Assembly (NCBI RefSeq): GCF_001895025.1
Contig: NZ_BCXI01000009.1
Span: 89,710 to 153,709 of the forward strand
Length of the DNA stretch: 64,000 bases
Direction: 5' to 3'
Source of the DNA: Rhodococcus zopfii NBRC 100606 = JCM 9919
Lineage (GTDB): Bacteria; Actinomycetota; Actinomycetes; Mycobacteriales; Mycobacteriaceae
This document shows, one piece after another, positions 56,176 to 64,000 of the stretch (within the stretch, counting starts at the first letter, position 1; every line of letters begins with the position of its first letter). Both the position numbers and the translations under genes were made by a program. The notes under the pieces were generated by a model. That model was not told where the DNA came from. It was given only the letters and a program-made list of their open reading frames with translations, and ran no database searches.

Positions 56176-56811
56176 ATGGCGCGACGGCGGGGGAGCGTCC
56201 TCAGTGATGACACGGAGGTGGCGCGCGGGCAGATCCTGAAGGCTGCCGAGTCGATGTTCCAGCGGTACGGCGTCTCCAAGACGACGATGGACGACATTGC
56301 CAAGGAGGCAGGGGTTTCCAGGCCGACGGTCTACCGCTATTTCGGCGACCGGGACACGCTCATCACGGCCCTGATCGAGGCCAGATCGCGACGCCTGTTC
56401 GACAAGGCCCGCGCGTATCTGGGTGAGCGGCGCACGCTCGCGGATCAGATCGTCGACGGCCTGGTCTTTCTCGTCGAACGCGGACGTCACGATCCGATCG
56501 TTCGACTGATCGTGAGTCCCGAGCACATGGACCTGGCCACGGCGCTCGTCGGCAGTACCGGACTCGCCGCGAGGCTGACGTACGAAATGTGGGCACCGCT
56601 GCTCGACGAGGCACGCGAGCGCGGGGAGATTCGGGAGGGCCTGACCGACGAGGAGATCTGCGAGTGGATCGCCTTGGTCCAGCTCGTCCTCGTCGGGCGT
56701 ATGGACTTCAGCTCGGAGGACGATCCGGAGAATCGGCGGATGCTCACCAACTTCCTGTTGCCGAGCATCGTGACCGACGCTGCCATCGTGAATCGGCAAG
56801 TTCTGAAGTAG
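56176..56811 (+). CDS. TetR-family regulator (candidate regulator of the P450/Mce regulon)
   Basis: A 211-residue TetR protein. The helix-turn-helix is at about 38-62 (TMDDIAKEAGVSRPTVYRYF), the ligand domain at 70-205 (RSRRLFDKARAYLGERRTL). It is clearly related to the TetR at 59587 (same MARRxG start, VxRPTxYRYFxDRDTL, ARSRRLF). An operator box lies just upstream. Start ATG 56176 follows CAGGAGC. Terminators isolate it on both sides, so it is transcribed alone. The best guess is that it controls its own gene and the boxes at 53390, 56899, 60317 and 63582. Confidence 0.87.
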   Translation: MARRRGSVLSDDTEVARGQILKAAESMFQRYGVSKTTMDDIAKEAGVSRPTVYRYFGDRDTLITALIEARSRRLFDKARAYLGERRTLADQIVDGLVFLVERGRHDPIVRLIVSPEHMDLATALVGSTGLAARLTYEMWAPLLDEARERGEIREGLTDEEICEWIALVQLVLVGRMDFSSEDDPENRRMLTNFLLPSIVTDAAIVNRQVLK

Positions 56812-56840
56812 GCCCGCGGGTTTCGGCCCGCGACCACCAC

Positions 56841-56875
56841 GGCCGGCCTCTTCCCTGCTCGGGAAGGGGCCGGCC
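56841..56875. terminator. Hairpin terminator after TetR gene
   Basis: 15-bp arms (56841-56855 and 56861-56875) with a 5-base loop and one G-T type mismatch, followed by a short T run (CCTTT). It lies 30 bp after the TetR stop. Confidence 0.8.
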
Positions 56876-56898
56876 GCCTTTCGTGGGGCACCGACGTT

Positions 56899-56946
56899 GC
56901 ATGTTACAAAATTCGATTGACGTCAGCTGTACCGCGGAGGTAATGT
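56899..56946 (+). promoter_or_regulatory. Operator box and promoter of the SDR-ferredoxin-P450 unit
   Basis: The box GCATG-TTACAAAA-TTCGA (56899-56916) is a degenerate copy of the 53390 box, directly followed by -35 TTGACG (56917-56922), 18-bp spacer and -10 TAATGT (56941-56946). The first 29 bp match the 53390 promoter at all but four positions. Confidence 0.6.
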
Positions 56947-57085
56947 GAGTCACACGCGGTAGGGCCACCTCATGCGAGGCGGGAAGACTGCATCCACTCG
57001 GGCTCGAATCGGCCGGAGTGTGGAACCCCTTGCTGCACCGGACATCTCCTGAATCCACGTCAGCCCACTGAGCATAGGAGCTCGC

Positions 57086-57961
57086 ATGAAACTCGAAGAC
57101 AAGGTCGTTCTCATCACCGGTGCGGGTTCCGGGCTGGGACGCGAGGCTTCCCAGCTGTTCGCTTCCGAGGGCGCAAAGATCGCCGTCGTCGACATCGACC
57201 CCGAACGCGCCAAGGGCACCGTCGAACTGGTCGAGCAGCAGGGTGGTACGGCCGTTGCGATCACCGCCGACGTGAGCAACGAGCAGCAGGTCATCGACGC
57301 GGTCGGGGCGACCGTCGATCGGTTCGGAAAGCTCGACGTGGCCTGGGCCAACGCGGGCGTCGTGTCCCGCGGTGGTGTCCCGTCCGTCGCCGGTGGTGAG
57401 CAGGTCGAGTTCCAGGACCTCACCGCGGCGGACTGGGAGCATGTCTGCGGTGTGAACCTGAGCGGTGTCATCTACACGGCGAAGGCCGCGGTGCCGGCGC
57501 TCCGCGCCAACGGCGGCGGCGTCATTCTCGCGACCTCCTCGGCCGCGTCGTTCGCGGCCTACCACAGCATCGCGCTGTACTCGGCGACGAAGGCCGGCGT
57601 CAACGGCTTCGTGCGCGGTCTGAGTCTGGATCTCGGCAAGTACGGCATCCGCGTCAACGCCGTCGCCCCGACCCACGGCATGTCCCCGAACTTCCTGGCG
57701 CCCGCGGGAACTCCGGTTGTCGGGAAGTCCTACGAAGAGATCGCCGGTCCCTGGGATCCGGGCATCTCGCCGATCCCGCTCAAGCTCAACCGCCCGCCGT
57801 CACTGCTGGACAACGCGCGCGCTGCCCTGTTCCTCATCTCGGACGATGCCGCCTACATCACGGGTCTGACGCTGCCCGCCACCGACGGTGGCACCCTCTC
57901 CCGGGTTGCCATGATGTTCCCCGAGGACGAGCTGAAGCCCACGCTCGACAACGCCAACTGA
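57086..57961 (+). CDS. Short-chain dehydrogenase/reductase
   Basis: A 291-residue SDR with TGAGSGLGREASQLFASEGA, DVSN, WANAGVVSR, ATSSAASFAAYHS and YSATKAG. It is longer than classical members, with an extra C-terminal segment after DGGT (LSRVAMMFPEDELKP) and an insertion around APAGTPVVGKSYEEIAG. It heads an operon with the ferredoxin (41-bp gap) and P450, so it may oxidise the alcohol that the P450 makes. Promoter and operator box lie at 56899-56946; ATG 57086 follows TAGGAG. Confidence 0.87.
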   Translation: MKLEDKVVLITGAGSGLGREASQLFASEGAKIAVVDIDPERAKGTVELVEQQGGTAVAITADVSNEQQVIDAVGATVDRFGKLDVAWANAGVVSRGGVPSVAGGEQVEFQDLTAADWEHVCGVNLSGVIYTAKAAVPALRANGGGVILATSSAASFAAYHSIALYSATKAGVNGFVRGLSLDLGKYGIRVNAVAPTHGMSPNFLAPAGTPVVGKSYEEIAGPWDPGISPIPLKLNRPPSLLDNARAALFLISDDAAYITGLTLPATDGGTLSRVAMMFPEDELKPTLDNAN

Positions 57962-58001
57962 TCTCACGCGCAGAGGCTTTCGAAAAGGAGGGGATCGGAT
58001 C

Positions 58002-58220
58002 ATGTCCGATACTCGACAACAGACCCGTCAACTCGTAGTGGATCGGTCGGCCTGCGCCGGTCACGGACTGTGCTATTCGACGTCCCCGCAGTTGATCGAC
58101 TGCGACGACCAGGGATATCCCGTTGTCCTGAAAGAGTTTCTGTCCGACGACGATATGGCTGCCGCGGAGGCCGCGGCAGCCGTCTGCCCCGAGCGAGCGC
58201 TGACCATCGAATCCCGCTGA
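58002..58220 (+). CDS. 3Fe-4S ferredoxin of the P450 system
   Basis: A 72-residue ferredoxin with the Cys pattern Cys18-x5-Cys24 and Cys62-Pro (DRSACAGHGLC, AVCPERAL). The fourth position of a 4Fe-4S cluster is replaced, as is usual for actinobacterial P450 partners of the 3Fe-4S type. It lies 25 bp before the cytochrome P450, so it almost certainly donates electrons to it. A purine-rich ribosome site (AAAAGGAGGGG) precedes ATG 58002. The reductase for it is probably FprB-like at 61824. Confidence 0.88.
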   Translation: MSDTRQQTRQLVVDRSACAGHGLCYSTSPQLIDCDDQGYPVVLKEFLSDDDMAAAEAAAAVCPERALTIESR

Positions 58221-58245
58221 GGGATTCCGGCCCGAGGAATACTTG

Positions 58246-59481
58246 ATGACAACCACCGAAAAAGCAGTACCGGAAGATCTCGTCGTCGACTTCGACATCT
58301 ACGACCAGACTCTCGCGCAGCCCGTCGACAACGTCCAGGCCCGGGTCGCCGAGTTGGCGGCCAAGGGTCCGGTCGTGTACTCCACCGCGCACGGTGGACA
58401 CTGGATCGTCACGCATTACAAGGAAATCCACGAAGTGTTCCGTGACCCGGAGACCTTCTCGAGCTACCCCAACAACCTTGTCACCGGCCCGGGCGGTATG
58501 GGCAAGTTCATCCCGATCGAGCTGGATCCGCCGGAGCACACCGGATATCGCTTGGCGATGCAGCCGCTGTTCAGCCCCAACCGGATGAAGGCGCTCGCGG
58601 ATCAGATCCGCCTGCACACCAACGAGCTGATCGACGGTTTCGCGGGCAAGGGCGAGGCGGAATTCATCTCGGAGTTCGCGCACGAGCTGCCCACCCGCGT
58701 GTTCCTGGCGCTCATGGACTGGCCGCTCGAGGACGCGGCGGTGTTCACGGAGGCCACCGACACCGTCCTGATGGGCAAGCCCGGTCTCAGCGAGGAAGAG
58801 AACCAGCAGGCGCAGGTCGCTGCCGGGTTCGAGATGTTCGGCTACTTCCACAAGATGGTGCAGGAGCGCCGGGAGAACCCGGGCGACGACATCACCTCGA
58901 CACTCATCCACACGGAAGTGGAGCTCGAGGACGGCAAGCGGCTCCTCACAGACGAAGAGCTGTACCGCATGTTCTTCCTGCTCCTGATCGCCGGCCTCCA
59001 CACGACGCAGGGTGCGCTCGCGTGGTCGATCATCCACCTGTCCAAGAACCCCGAACAGCGCCAGGCGCTGCTCGACGACGACGCCCTGCTTCCGAGCACG
59101 GTGGAGGAGATCCTGCGCTTCGAAGCGCCCGTGACCCCCGGCCGGTGCGCGACCCGCGACGTCGAACTCGGTGGTGTGCAGATCAAGAAGGGTGACCAGC
59201 TCATCCTGACGCTGTGCTCGGCCAACCGCGACGCCGAGGAGTTCGACAATCCCGGTGAGCTGATCCTCGATCGGCATCCGAACCGGCACTTGTCGTTCGG
59301 GGCCGGCCCGCACCGGTGCCTCGGATCCCACCTGGCCCGGATCGAGCTGACCATCGCGCTCGAGGAACTGCACCGCCGGATCCCGGACTACTCGCTGATC
59401 GCCGAGGATCCGCCGGTTCTCCACGCCAGCCAGGTCCGCGGCTGCATGCGCCTGCCCATCAGGTTCACGCCCACGGCGTGA
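58246..59481 (+). CDS. Cytochrome P450
   Basis: A 411-residue class I bacterial P450. Heme loop FGAGPHRCLGSHLA with proximal Cys358. I-helix AGLHTTQG (A249-G250, T253) that delivers protons to oxygen. K-helix Glu-x-x-Arg (E288-R291, EEILRFE). No signal or membrane anchor. It should hydroxylate a hydrophobic substrate using the adjacent ferredoxin. ATG 58246 follows GAGGAA; an overlapping TTG at 58243 is in frame. I cannot assign the CYP subfamily from sequence alone. Confidence 0.93.
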   Translation: MTTTEKAVPEDLVVDFDIYDQTLAQPVDNVQARVAELAAKGPVVYSTAHGGHWIVTHYKEIHEVFRDPETFSSYPNNLVTGPGGMGKFIPIELDPPEHTGYRLAMQPLFSPNRMKALADQIRLHTNELIDGFAGKGEAEFISEFAHELPTRVFLALMDWPLEDAAVFTEATDTVLMGKPGLSEEENQQAQVAAGFEMFGYFHKMVQERRENPGDDITSTLIHTEVELEDGKRLLTDEELYRMFFLLLIAGLHTTQGALAWSIIHLSKNPEQRQALLDDDALLPSTVEEILRFEAPVTPGRCATRDVELGGVQIKKGDQLILTLCSANRDAEEFDNPGELILDRHPNRHLSFGAGPHRCLGSHLARIELTIALEELHRRIPDYSLIAEDPPVLHASQVRGCMRLPIRFTPTA

Positions 59482-59485
59482 GCCA

Positions 59486-59531
59486 CCGTTCGCCTGCCGG
59501 TCCGAGGGCAGCCGGGCCGGCGGGCGAACGG
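59486..59531. terminator. Imperfect hairpin after the P450 gene
   Basis: CCGTTCGCC (59486-59494) pairs with GGCGAACGG (59523-59531), with further GC pairing inside the stem. It starts 5 bp past the P450 stop and lies before the TetR gene at 59587, a probable weak terminator. Confidence 0.55.
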
Positions 59532-59586
59532 CACAACTGAGGTATCGTCGGGGCGGACTGGGCAACCGATCGGCAGCGGAGGCGAG

Positions 59587-60207
59587 ATGGCGCGACGTCA
59601 AGGTGTCCTCGACGAGGACCCGGAGGTTGCCCGTTCGCAGATTCTTGCGGCGGCCGACACCGCGATCCAGCGATTCGGTATCGCCAAAACGACCATCGAC
59701 GACGTCGCGAAGGAGACCGGTGTCTCGCGACCGACGATCTACCGGTATTTCCGCGATCGCGACACCCTGATGGCATCGATGATCGAGATCAGGTCCCGCA
59801 GGCTCTTCGAGCAAACCCGCGAGTATCTCGCGGATCGGAGCACGTTCGCCGAACAGGTGGTGGACGGATTGCTGTACCTCGTGGACCGAGGACGTCAGGA
59901 CCCTGCGATCCGGCTGATCGTCACTCCGGAGCATGCCGGCCGGCAGACTGCGCTCGCCGGAAGTTCCGGGCTCGCATCCCGATTGACATACGAGATGTGG
60001 GCTCCGCTCATCGCCGCAGCTCGTGGTCGCGGTGAGATCCGCGAGGGAATCTCCGACGTCGAGATCTGCAACTGGATCACTCTGGTCGAGTTGATTCTCG
60101 TGGGGCGCATGGATTTCGGCGAGCCGGACGGACCCGGGAACAAGCGCCTGCTCACCAACCTTCTTCTGCCCGGGATCGTGACCACCCCCGTGGAGGTCAT
60201 GCGGTAG
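59587..60207 (+). CDS. TetR-family regulator, second of the related pair
   Basis: A 206-residue TetR protein. Helix-turn-helix at about 36-60 (TIDDVAKETGVSRPTIYRYF). The ligand-binding part reads RSRRLFEQTREYLADRSTF. It shares long stretches with the TetR at 56176, indicating a duplication. No operator box was found directly upstream, unlike the other. It lies between the P450 gene and a strong terminator. It may act with or against the first regulator at the same boxes. Confidence 0.86.
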   Translation: MARRQGVLDEDPEVARSQILAAADTAIQRFGIAKTTIDDVAKETGVSRPTIYRYFRDRDTLMASMIEIRSRRLFEQTREYLADRSTFAEQVVDGLLYLVDRGRQDPAIRLIVTPEHAGRQTALAGSSGLASRLTYEMWAPLIAAARGRGEIREGISDVEICNWITLVELILVGRMDFGEPDGPGNKRLLTNLLLPGIVTTPVEVMR

Positions 60208-60233
60208 CGGTACCGTAACCCGTGGTTTCACCG

Positions 60234-60268
60234 CAAGGGCCCGTGGACGAATTGTCCACGGGCCCTTG
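60234..60268. terminator. Strong hairpin terminator after second TetR gene
   Basis: Perfect 15-bp arms (60234-60248 and 60254-60268) with a 5-base loop, 27 bp past the TetR stop. It isolates the TetR gene from the downstream NlpC-FprB unit. Confidence 0.88.
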
Positions 60269-60316
60269 TCGTTTCATGTGACTCTGGGTTGCGTGGCTCA
60301 GCTCACATGATGTATA

Positions 60317-60334
60317 ACAAAGTACGAAGTTTGT
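60317..60334 (+). promoter_or_regulatory. Operator box ACAAA-N8-TTTGT upstream of NlpC-FprB unit
   Basis: ACAAA-GTACGAAG-TTTGT is a perfect 5-bp-arm palindrome, the best match to the box consensus in this region. It lies 110 bp before the NlpC/P60 start in an AT-rich stretch, so it likely overlaps the promoter. Confidence 0.68.
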
Positions 60335-60443
60335 ATCTTGTTCCCACGACGTCCGGTCGCCCGCAAGAACTCGCGGAGAATTTCCCGCCCGTAGGCGGAG
60401 ATCGACGACGTGGAATCCCATCGATCCGAGAGGGTTACCCACC

Positions 60444-61775
60444 ATGACCGTGGATCCGTCGTCGTTGATCGTGGCAGTGGCCTCCGCCGTCAGCACCGCT
60501 GTACTCGGCGTGGAAGTGCCGGACGCATTCCAGGAGCCCGCGGCCGCATTCGCCGAGTCGGTCGAGCAGGGCGCGGCCGCACTCGGCGCACAACTCGACG
60601 ATGCCTTTGCCGTGCTTCCCGAAGGCGTTCAAGCCCCGGCCCAGCAGGCCGTCACCGACACCCACGATCGCCTGACCGCTGCGATCGACTCCTCCGTACC
60701 CGAGTCGTCCACCGGCGACGCCGATGTCGATGCACCACCGGTGACGGACGGAGCGCCGGCGATCGCCGGGCCCGCGCCGCGACCGAACCCGTGGGGCATC
60801 GGATCCGGTGCCTCGACCGCCGCCCCCGCCGCGGGCGTGCCCGCTGTGCTTCCACCACTGCCGGCGATCGTCCCGGGAACGTCGCTCGCTCCGATCGGAG
60901 CGGTCGCCGTGTTCGCGCCGTGGCTGAAGAAGGCCGGAGAGATCTGCGAGGGTGTCACCGCACCGGTGCTCGCCGCGCTGTACTCGGTCGAGAACGGCTT
61001 CCGCTACGGTCCCACCGCGCCGGTGTCGCCCGTGGGCGCCCGCGGACCCGGCCAGTTCATGCCCGGGACGTGGGACGCCTACGGCAAGGACGCGGACGGC
61101 GACGGCAAGGCCGATGTGCTCGGCGTTGCCGATCCCGTGATGGCTTCCGGTCACCTGCTGTGCGACAACTGGTCTCGCATCGAGGGGTGGAAGCGCGAGG
61201 GGCGCGTCACGGGCGACACGCTCGGACTGACGCTCGCGGCGTACAACGCCGGACTCGGTGCCGTCCTCCGCTCGGGGGGAATGCCCGCGGGCCTACCCGA
61301 CTACGAGAACCAGACCAAGCCGTACGTCGCGAAGATCCTCGCCGCCCGGCCGGTGTTCGAGCGGATCCTCGCGCCGTTCGTGGCGCTCGGCCTGCCCGTC
61401 GCGGACGACACCGGCCGGCACGTGATCGACGCGGCGTTCCGCTACCTGGGACTGCCGTACGTGTGGGGCGGCGGCAACATCAACGGGCCGTCCGGCGGCG
61501 GTTTCGACTGCTCGGGTCTCACCTCGTTCGCGGTGCACGCCGCGGCCGGAATCGCCCTGCCCCGAACATCGGAGACGCAATGGCAGGTCGGGGTCGAGGT
61601 TCCGCTCTCGGAGGCCCGTCCCGGCGATCTCGTCTTCGGGAACTGGCAGGCCCCCGGCCCCGGTCACGTCGGGATCTACATCGGCGGGGGACAGATGGTC
61701 CACGCGCCCACCACCGGCGACGTCGTCCGGATCGGCGATGTCTTCCCCGACATGCGGGCGCGCCGCATCCTCTGA
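60444..61775 (+). CDS. Lytic transglycosylase/NlpC-P60 cell-wall hydrolase
   Basis: A 443-residue two-domain peptidoglycan enzyme. A long Ala-rich N-terminal part (1-150) without a clear signal peptide precedes a lytic transglycosylase-like domain (about 160-310; catalytic Glu183 in YSVENGFRYG, GARGPGQFMPGTW). The C-terminus (about 325-443) is NlpC/P60 with Cys356 (FDCSGL), His408 (GHVGIYIG) and His420. It could cut both glycan and peptide strands. It shares an upstream operator box with the regulon and is 48 bp before FprB. Opening the wall to seat an Mce or secretion machine is one explanation. Confidence 0.82.
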   Translation: MTVDPSSLIVAVASAVSTAVLGVEVPDAFQEPAAAFAESVEQGAAALGAQLDDAFAVLPEGVQAPAQQAVTDTHDRLTAAIDSSVPESSTGDADVDAPPVTDGAPAIAGPAPRPNPWGIGSGASTAAPAAGVPAVLPPLPAIVPGTSLAPIGAVAVFAPWLKKAGEICEGVTAPVLAALYSVENGFRYGPTAPVSPVGARGPGQFMPGTWDAYGKDADGDGKADVLGVADPVMASGHLLCDNWSRIEGWKREGRVTGDTLGLTLAAYNAGLGAVLRSGGMPAGLPDYENQTKPYVAKILAARPVFERILAPFVALGLPVADDTGRHVIDAAFRYLGLPYVWGGGNINGPSGGGFDCSGLTSFAVHAAAGIALPRTSETQWQVGVEVPLSEARPGDLVFGNWQAPGPGHVGIYIGGGQMVHAPTTGDVVRIGDVFPDMRARRIL

Positions 61776-61823
61776 CCTCGACCCTCCAGAACAAGCAACA
61801 GCCAGTACAAGGAGAACTCGACG

Positions 61824-63479
61824 ATGGCCCACGTGGTGACGCAACCATGCTGCAACGATGCGGGGTGCGTGGCGGTCTGCCCGGTCAACTGCATCCACCC
61901 GACCCCGGAGGAACGAATCCACGCGCGCACCGAGATGCTGTACATCGACCCTGCGACGTGCATCGACTGCGGTGCCTGCGTCGACGAATGCCCGGTCGAC
62001 GCGATCGTTCCGCCCGAGGATCTCACGCCCGCCATGCAGCCGTTCGTCGACATGAACGCCGCCTACTACGAGGACAATCCGACGCCGGAACCGGTGGCCG
62101 CTTCCGAGCTGCCGAAGGTCGCCCGGGGATCGGGTGTCCTGCGCGTCGCGATCGTGGGAAGCGGGCCGTCGGCGTGCTACCTGGCGGACGCGCTCTGCAC
62201 CCACCGTGGTCTCGACGTCGAGATCTCGATGATCGAAAGGCTCCCGGTCCCGGGCGGGCTCGTGCGTTACGGCGTTGCGCCCGACCACAGTTCCACGAAG
62301 TCCATCGCCGGCACGTTCACACGGATCATGGGGCGCCGGAACGTCGACGTCTATCTCGACGTCGAGGTGGGCCGTCACCTCACGCACGACGATCTTCTGC
62401 GTCATCACCACGCTGTGGTGTATGCGAGTGGCGCGACGGGAGATCGTGCACTCGGAGTGCCGGGAGAAGGCTTGGCGGGCAGTATGTCTGCGCGCGAGTT
62501 CGTGGCCTGGTACAACGGGCATCCCGAGTACGCGGACCTGCGGCTGGATCTGTCGTGCCAGAGGGCGGTGGTCGTGGGCAACGGCAACGTCGCGCTCGAC
62601 GTCGCGCGCGTCCTCACGTCGGATGTGTCCAGGCTGATGACGACGGACATCGCCGCGCACGCGCTGGAAGCGCTCGCGGCGAGCCGTATCCGCGAGGTCG
62701 TGGTCCTGGGGCGTCGCGGCGCGCGATCGGCCTCGTTCAGCACCCCGGAGCTGCTCGGCCTCGGTGAGATTCCCGGCGTCGATGTCACAGCCTCGGGAAT
62801 CGATCACGGTAGCGCGGAAATGTCTGCGCTCGAACACATCCGGGCGGACATCCTCACTCGCTACGCCGAGACGGACCCGATGGCGGGGCGGCGTCGTATT
62901 CATCTGCAGTTTCTGCGGTCGCCCGTCGAGGTGCTCGGAAACGGGCGTGTCGAGTACTTGAGAACCGCGGTGAATGCACTCGACGAGCACGGCGGGGTCG
63001 GAGAGACCGGCGAGTTCGAGGACATCGAGACCGGTCTGGTGCTCCGGTCGATCGGATTCCGGGGTGAGCGCCGGCCCGGAGTGCCGTTCGACGAGGACCG
63101 CGCGGTGATCCCCAACCTGGCGGGCGCGGCGATCGACCCGGATTCCGGCGAACGCGTGCCCGGTGTCTACACGGCGGGCTGGCTCAAGCGCGGACCGAGC
63201 GGGGTGATCGGGTCCAACAAGACCTGCTCGGCGGAGACTGCCGCATCGATCGTCGGCGACTTCGTCGAGGGCCGCCACGCGACACCGGCCGGCGACCGAA
63301 AGGCGTTTGCGGCCCTTGTGTCCGCCCGGCAACCCGACTATCTCGACCTGCAGGGATGGCGTCGCATCGACGCGTTCGAACGGAATGCGGGCCGGTCCGC
63401 CGGGAGACCCCGCGTGAAGGTCGTGAGCACGAGCGCGATGTCGTCGGTCGCGCGGGGAGAACCTGCGGTCGCCCGGTGA
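61824..63479 (+). CDS. fprB: FprB-type ferredoxin--NADP reductase with N-terminal 4Fe-4S domain
   Basis: A 551-residue protein. The first 75 residues form a bacterial ferredoxin domain with two cysteine clusters (CVAVCPVNCIHP and CIDCGACVDECPVDA). The rest is adrenodoxin reductase-like with FAD and NADP folds (VAIVGSGPSACYLADAL, VVVGNGNVALDVARVL, and GWLKRGPSGVIGSNKT). It passes electrons from NADPH to ferredoxin and on to P450, matching mycobacterial FprB. It is in one unit with the NlpC/P60 gene and under the same operator box, so it likely serves the nearby ferredoxin-P450 pair. Confidence 0.92.
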   Translation: MAHVVTQPCCNDAGCVAVCPVNCIHPTPEERIHARTEMLYIDPATCIDCGACVDECPVDAIVPPEDLTPAMQPFVDMNAAYYEDNPTPEPVAASELPKVARGSGVLRVAIVGSGPSACYLADALCTHRGLDVEISMIERLPVPGGLVRYGVAPDHSSTKSIAGTFTRIMGRRNVDVYLDVEVGRHLTHDDLLRHHHAVVYASGATGDRALGVPGEGLAGSMSAREFVAWYNGHPEYADLRLDLSCQRAVVVGNGNVALDVARVLTSDVSRLMTTDIAAHALEALAASRIREVVVLGRRGARSASFSTPELLGLGEIPGVDVTASGIDHGSAEMSALEHIRADILTRYAETDPMAGRRRIHLQFLRSPVEVLGNGRVEYLRTAVNALDEHGGVGETGEFEDIETGLVLRSIGFRGERRPGVPFDEDRAVIPNLAGAAIDPDSGERVPGVYTAGWLKRGPSGVIGSNKTCSAETAASIVGDFVEGRHATPAGDRKAFAALVSARQPDYLDLQGWRRIDAFERNAGRSAGRPRVKVVSTSAMSSVARGEPAVAR

Positions 63480-63581
63480 CCGCGAGTCGTCAGCCGACCC
63501 GGAGTGTCCGATTCTTCCTGTTCGCCGAATTTTGCTGGCGGTGGTCGCAATCGGCGTTCCGACACGGACTGAGGACGATTG

Positions 63582-63599
63582 ACAAATTTCGTATTTTGC
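63582..63599 (+). promoter_or_regulatory. Operator box ACAAA-N8-TTTGC before the Mce ATPase
   Basis: ACAAA-TTTCGTAT-TTTGC (63582-63599) overlaps a -35-like TTGACA at 63579-63584. It lies 135 bp before the ATPase gene. The rightward transport operon would thus be under the same regulator as the P450 and ligase genes. Confidence 0.62.
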
Positions 63600-63733
63600 A
63601 TCACAGTTGTCTGCGATCGGGACATTGGTCACTTCGAGTCCCGCTGCGCGGCATGTGTCTACACACGATGATCCGCTGACAGCTGCTGTCGACGGCGTAC
63701 GCCGAAGAGGCAGTGGCGGACGGGAGGAAACCG

Positions 63734-64000
63734 ATGGGTGTCGAGGTCTCGGTCGAAGGATTGACAAAATCCTTTGGACGCCAAAGGATTTGGGGTGACG
63801 TGTCGCTGACTCTCCCCGCGGGGGAGGTCAGTGCGCTGCTGGGCCCGTCCGGTACGGGCAAGTCGGTGTTCCTGAAGTCGCTGATCGGTCTGCTGCGTCC
63901 GGAGCAGGGCTCGATCGTCATCGACGGCACGGACATCCTGCAGTGTTCGAGCAAGGAGCTCTACGAGATCCGGAAGCTGTTCGGGGTGCTGTTCCAGGAC
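63734..64000 (+). CDS. mkl: Mce-system ABC ATPase (Mkl/MceG-like), cut by window edge
   Basis: The first 89 codons of an ABC ATPase of the MlaF/MceG type. Start ATG 63734 follows GGAGGAAACC. It shows VEGLTKSFGRQRIWGDVSL, the Walker A GPSGTGKSV, LIGLLRPEQGSIVIDG and the Q-loop start LFQD. In Mce importers this ATPase drives YrbE permeases and Mce tube proteins that import sterols, lipids or other hydrophobic compounds. An operon of yrbE and mce genes is expected to the right of the window. Confidence 0.88.
   Translation, partial: MGVEVSVEGLTKSFGRQRIWGDVSLTLPAGEVSALLGPSGTGKSVFLKSLIGLLRPEQGSIVIDGTDILQCSSKELYEIRKLFGVLFQD

Noticed and set aside
53390..63600. KstR or KstR2 steroid operators
   Set aside because: The boxes do not fit the KstR pattern (AACnnGTT core) or the KstR2 pattern as I remember them, so a steroid assignment is not justified.
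61293..63767. Long minus-strand frame opposite FprB
   Set aside because: Antisense shadow of FprB; no ribosome site or family resemblance.

Overview
The window is a high-GC actinobacterial chromosome segment, most likely from Rhodococcus or a close mycolic-acid-containing relative. Three things point there: a mycothiol-type maleylpyruvate isomerase, a mycofactocin-type short-chain dehydrogenase, and the start of an Mce transport operon. The protein at the left edge also closely resembles the 3-hydroxybenzoate 6-hydroxylase of Rhodococcus jostii as I remember it. Genes are dense, with GTG starts, 4-base overlaps and strong hairpin terminators. I see no tRNA, rRNA, CRISPR array or insertion sequence.

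Region 1 (1-5.4 kb) is a 3-hydroxybenzoate/gentisate module. A flavin hydroxylase (cut by the left edge) and an aromatic-acid permease run left. An IclR regulator, gentisate 1,2-dioxygenase, fumarylpyruvate hydrolase and maleylpyruvate isomerase run right. Two copies of one palindrome (TTCTGC-N3-GCAGAA) flank the regulator coding region.

Region 2 (5.4-32.1 kb) is mixed. It holds an excalibur-domain secreted protein, a FabH-like synthase with a long N-terminal extension plus a reductase, and an alpha/beta-hydrolase lacking its serine nucleophile. Next come a duplicated palindromic element and a very large single-chain acyl-CoA carboxylase. Further right are an MpaB-type oxygenase, a zinc alcohol dehydrogenase, a ParA-like ATPase with a partner, a crotonase, a two-repeat Ltp surface protein and a COX4-like membrane protein. 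The region ends with an exonuclease/BRCT-TerD-sulfurtransferase operon, a GH3 glycosidase and a DinB-like protein.

Region 3 (32.4-53.4 kb) is a catabolic block. It contains two TetR regulators, an acyl-CoA ligase and two Rieske oxygenase alpha subunits. It also has two thiolase-fold proteins with a DUF35 partner, two aldehyde dehydrogenases and a double-length CaiB CoA-transferase. An acyl-CoA dehydrogenase, several short-chain dehydrogenases, a hydrolase and a phthalate-type reductase complete it.

Region 4 (53.4-64 kb) continues with an acyl-CoA ligase, a crotonase (close paralogue of the one at 23.4 kb), two related TetR regulators and a short-chain dehydrogenase. It then has a 3Fe-4S ferredoxin, a cytochrome P450, a lytic transglycosylase/NlpC protein, an FprB-type ferredoxin reductase, and the first 89 codons of an Mce ATPase. 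Most promoters here carry an inverted repeat of the form (A/G)CAAA-N8-TTTG(T/C/A). This suggests one regulon joining Mce uptake, P450 hydroxylation and CoA-dependent breakdown of a hydrophobic substrate that I cannot name from sequence.
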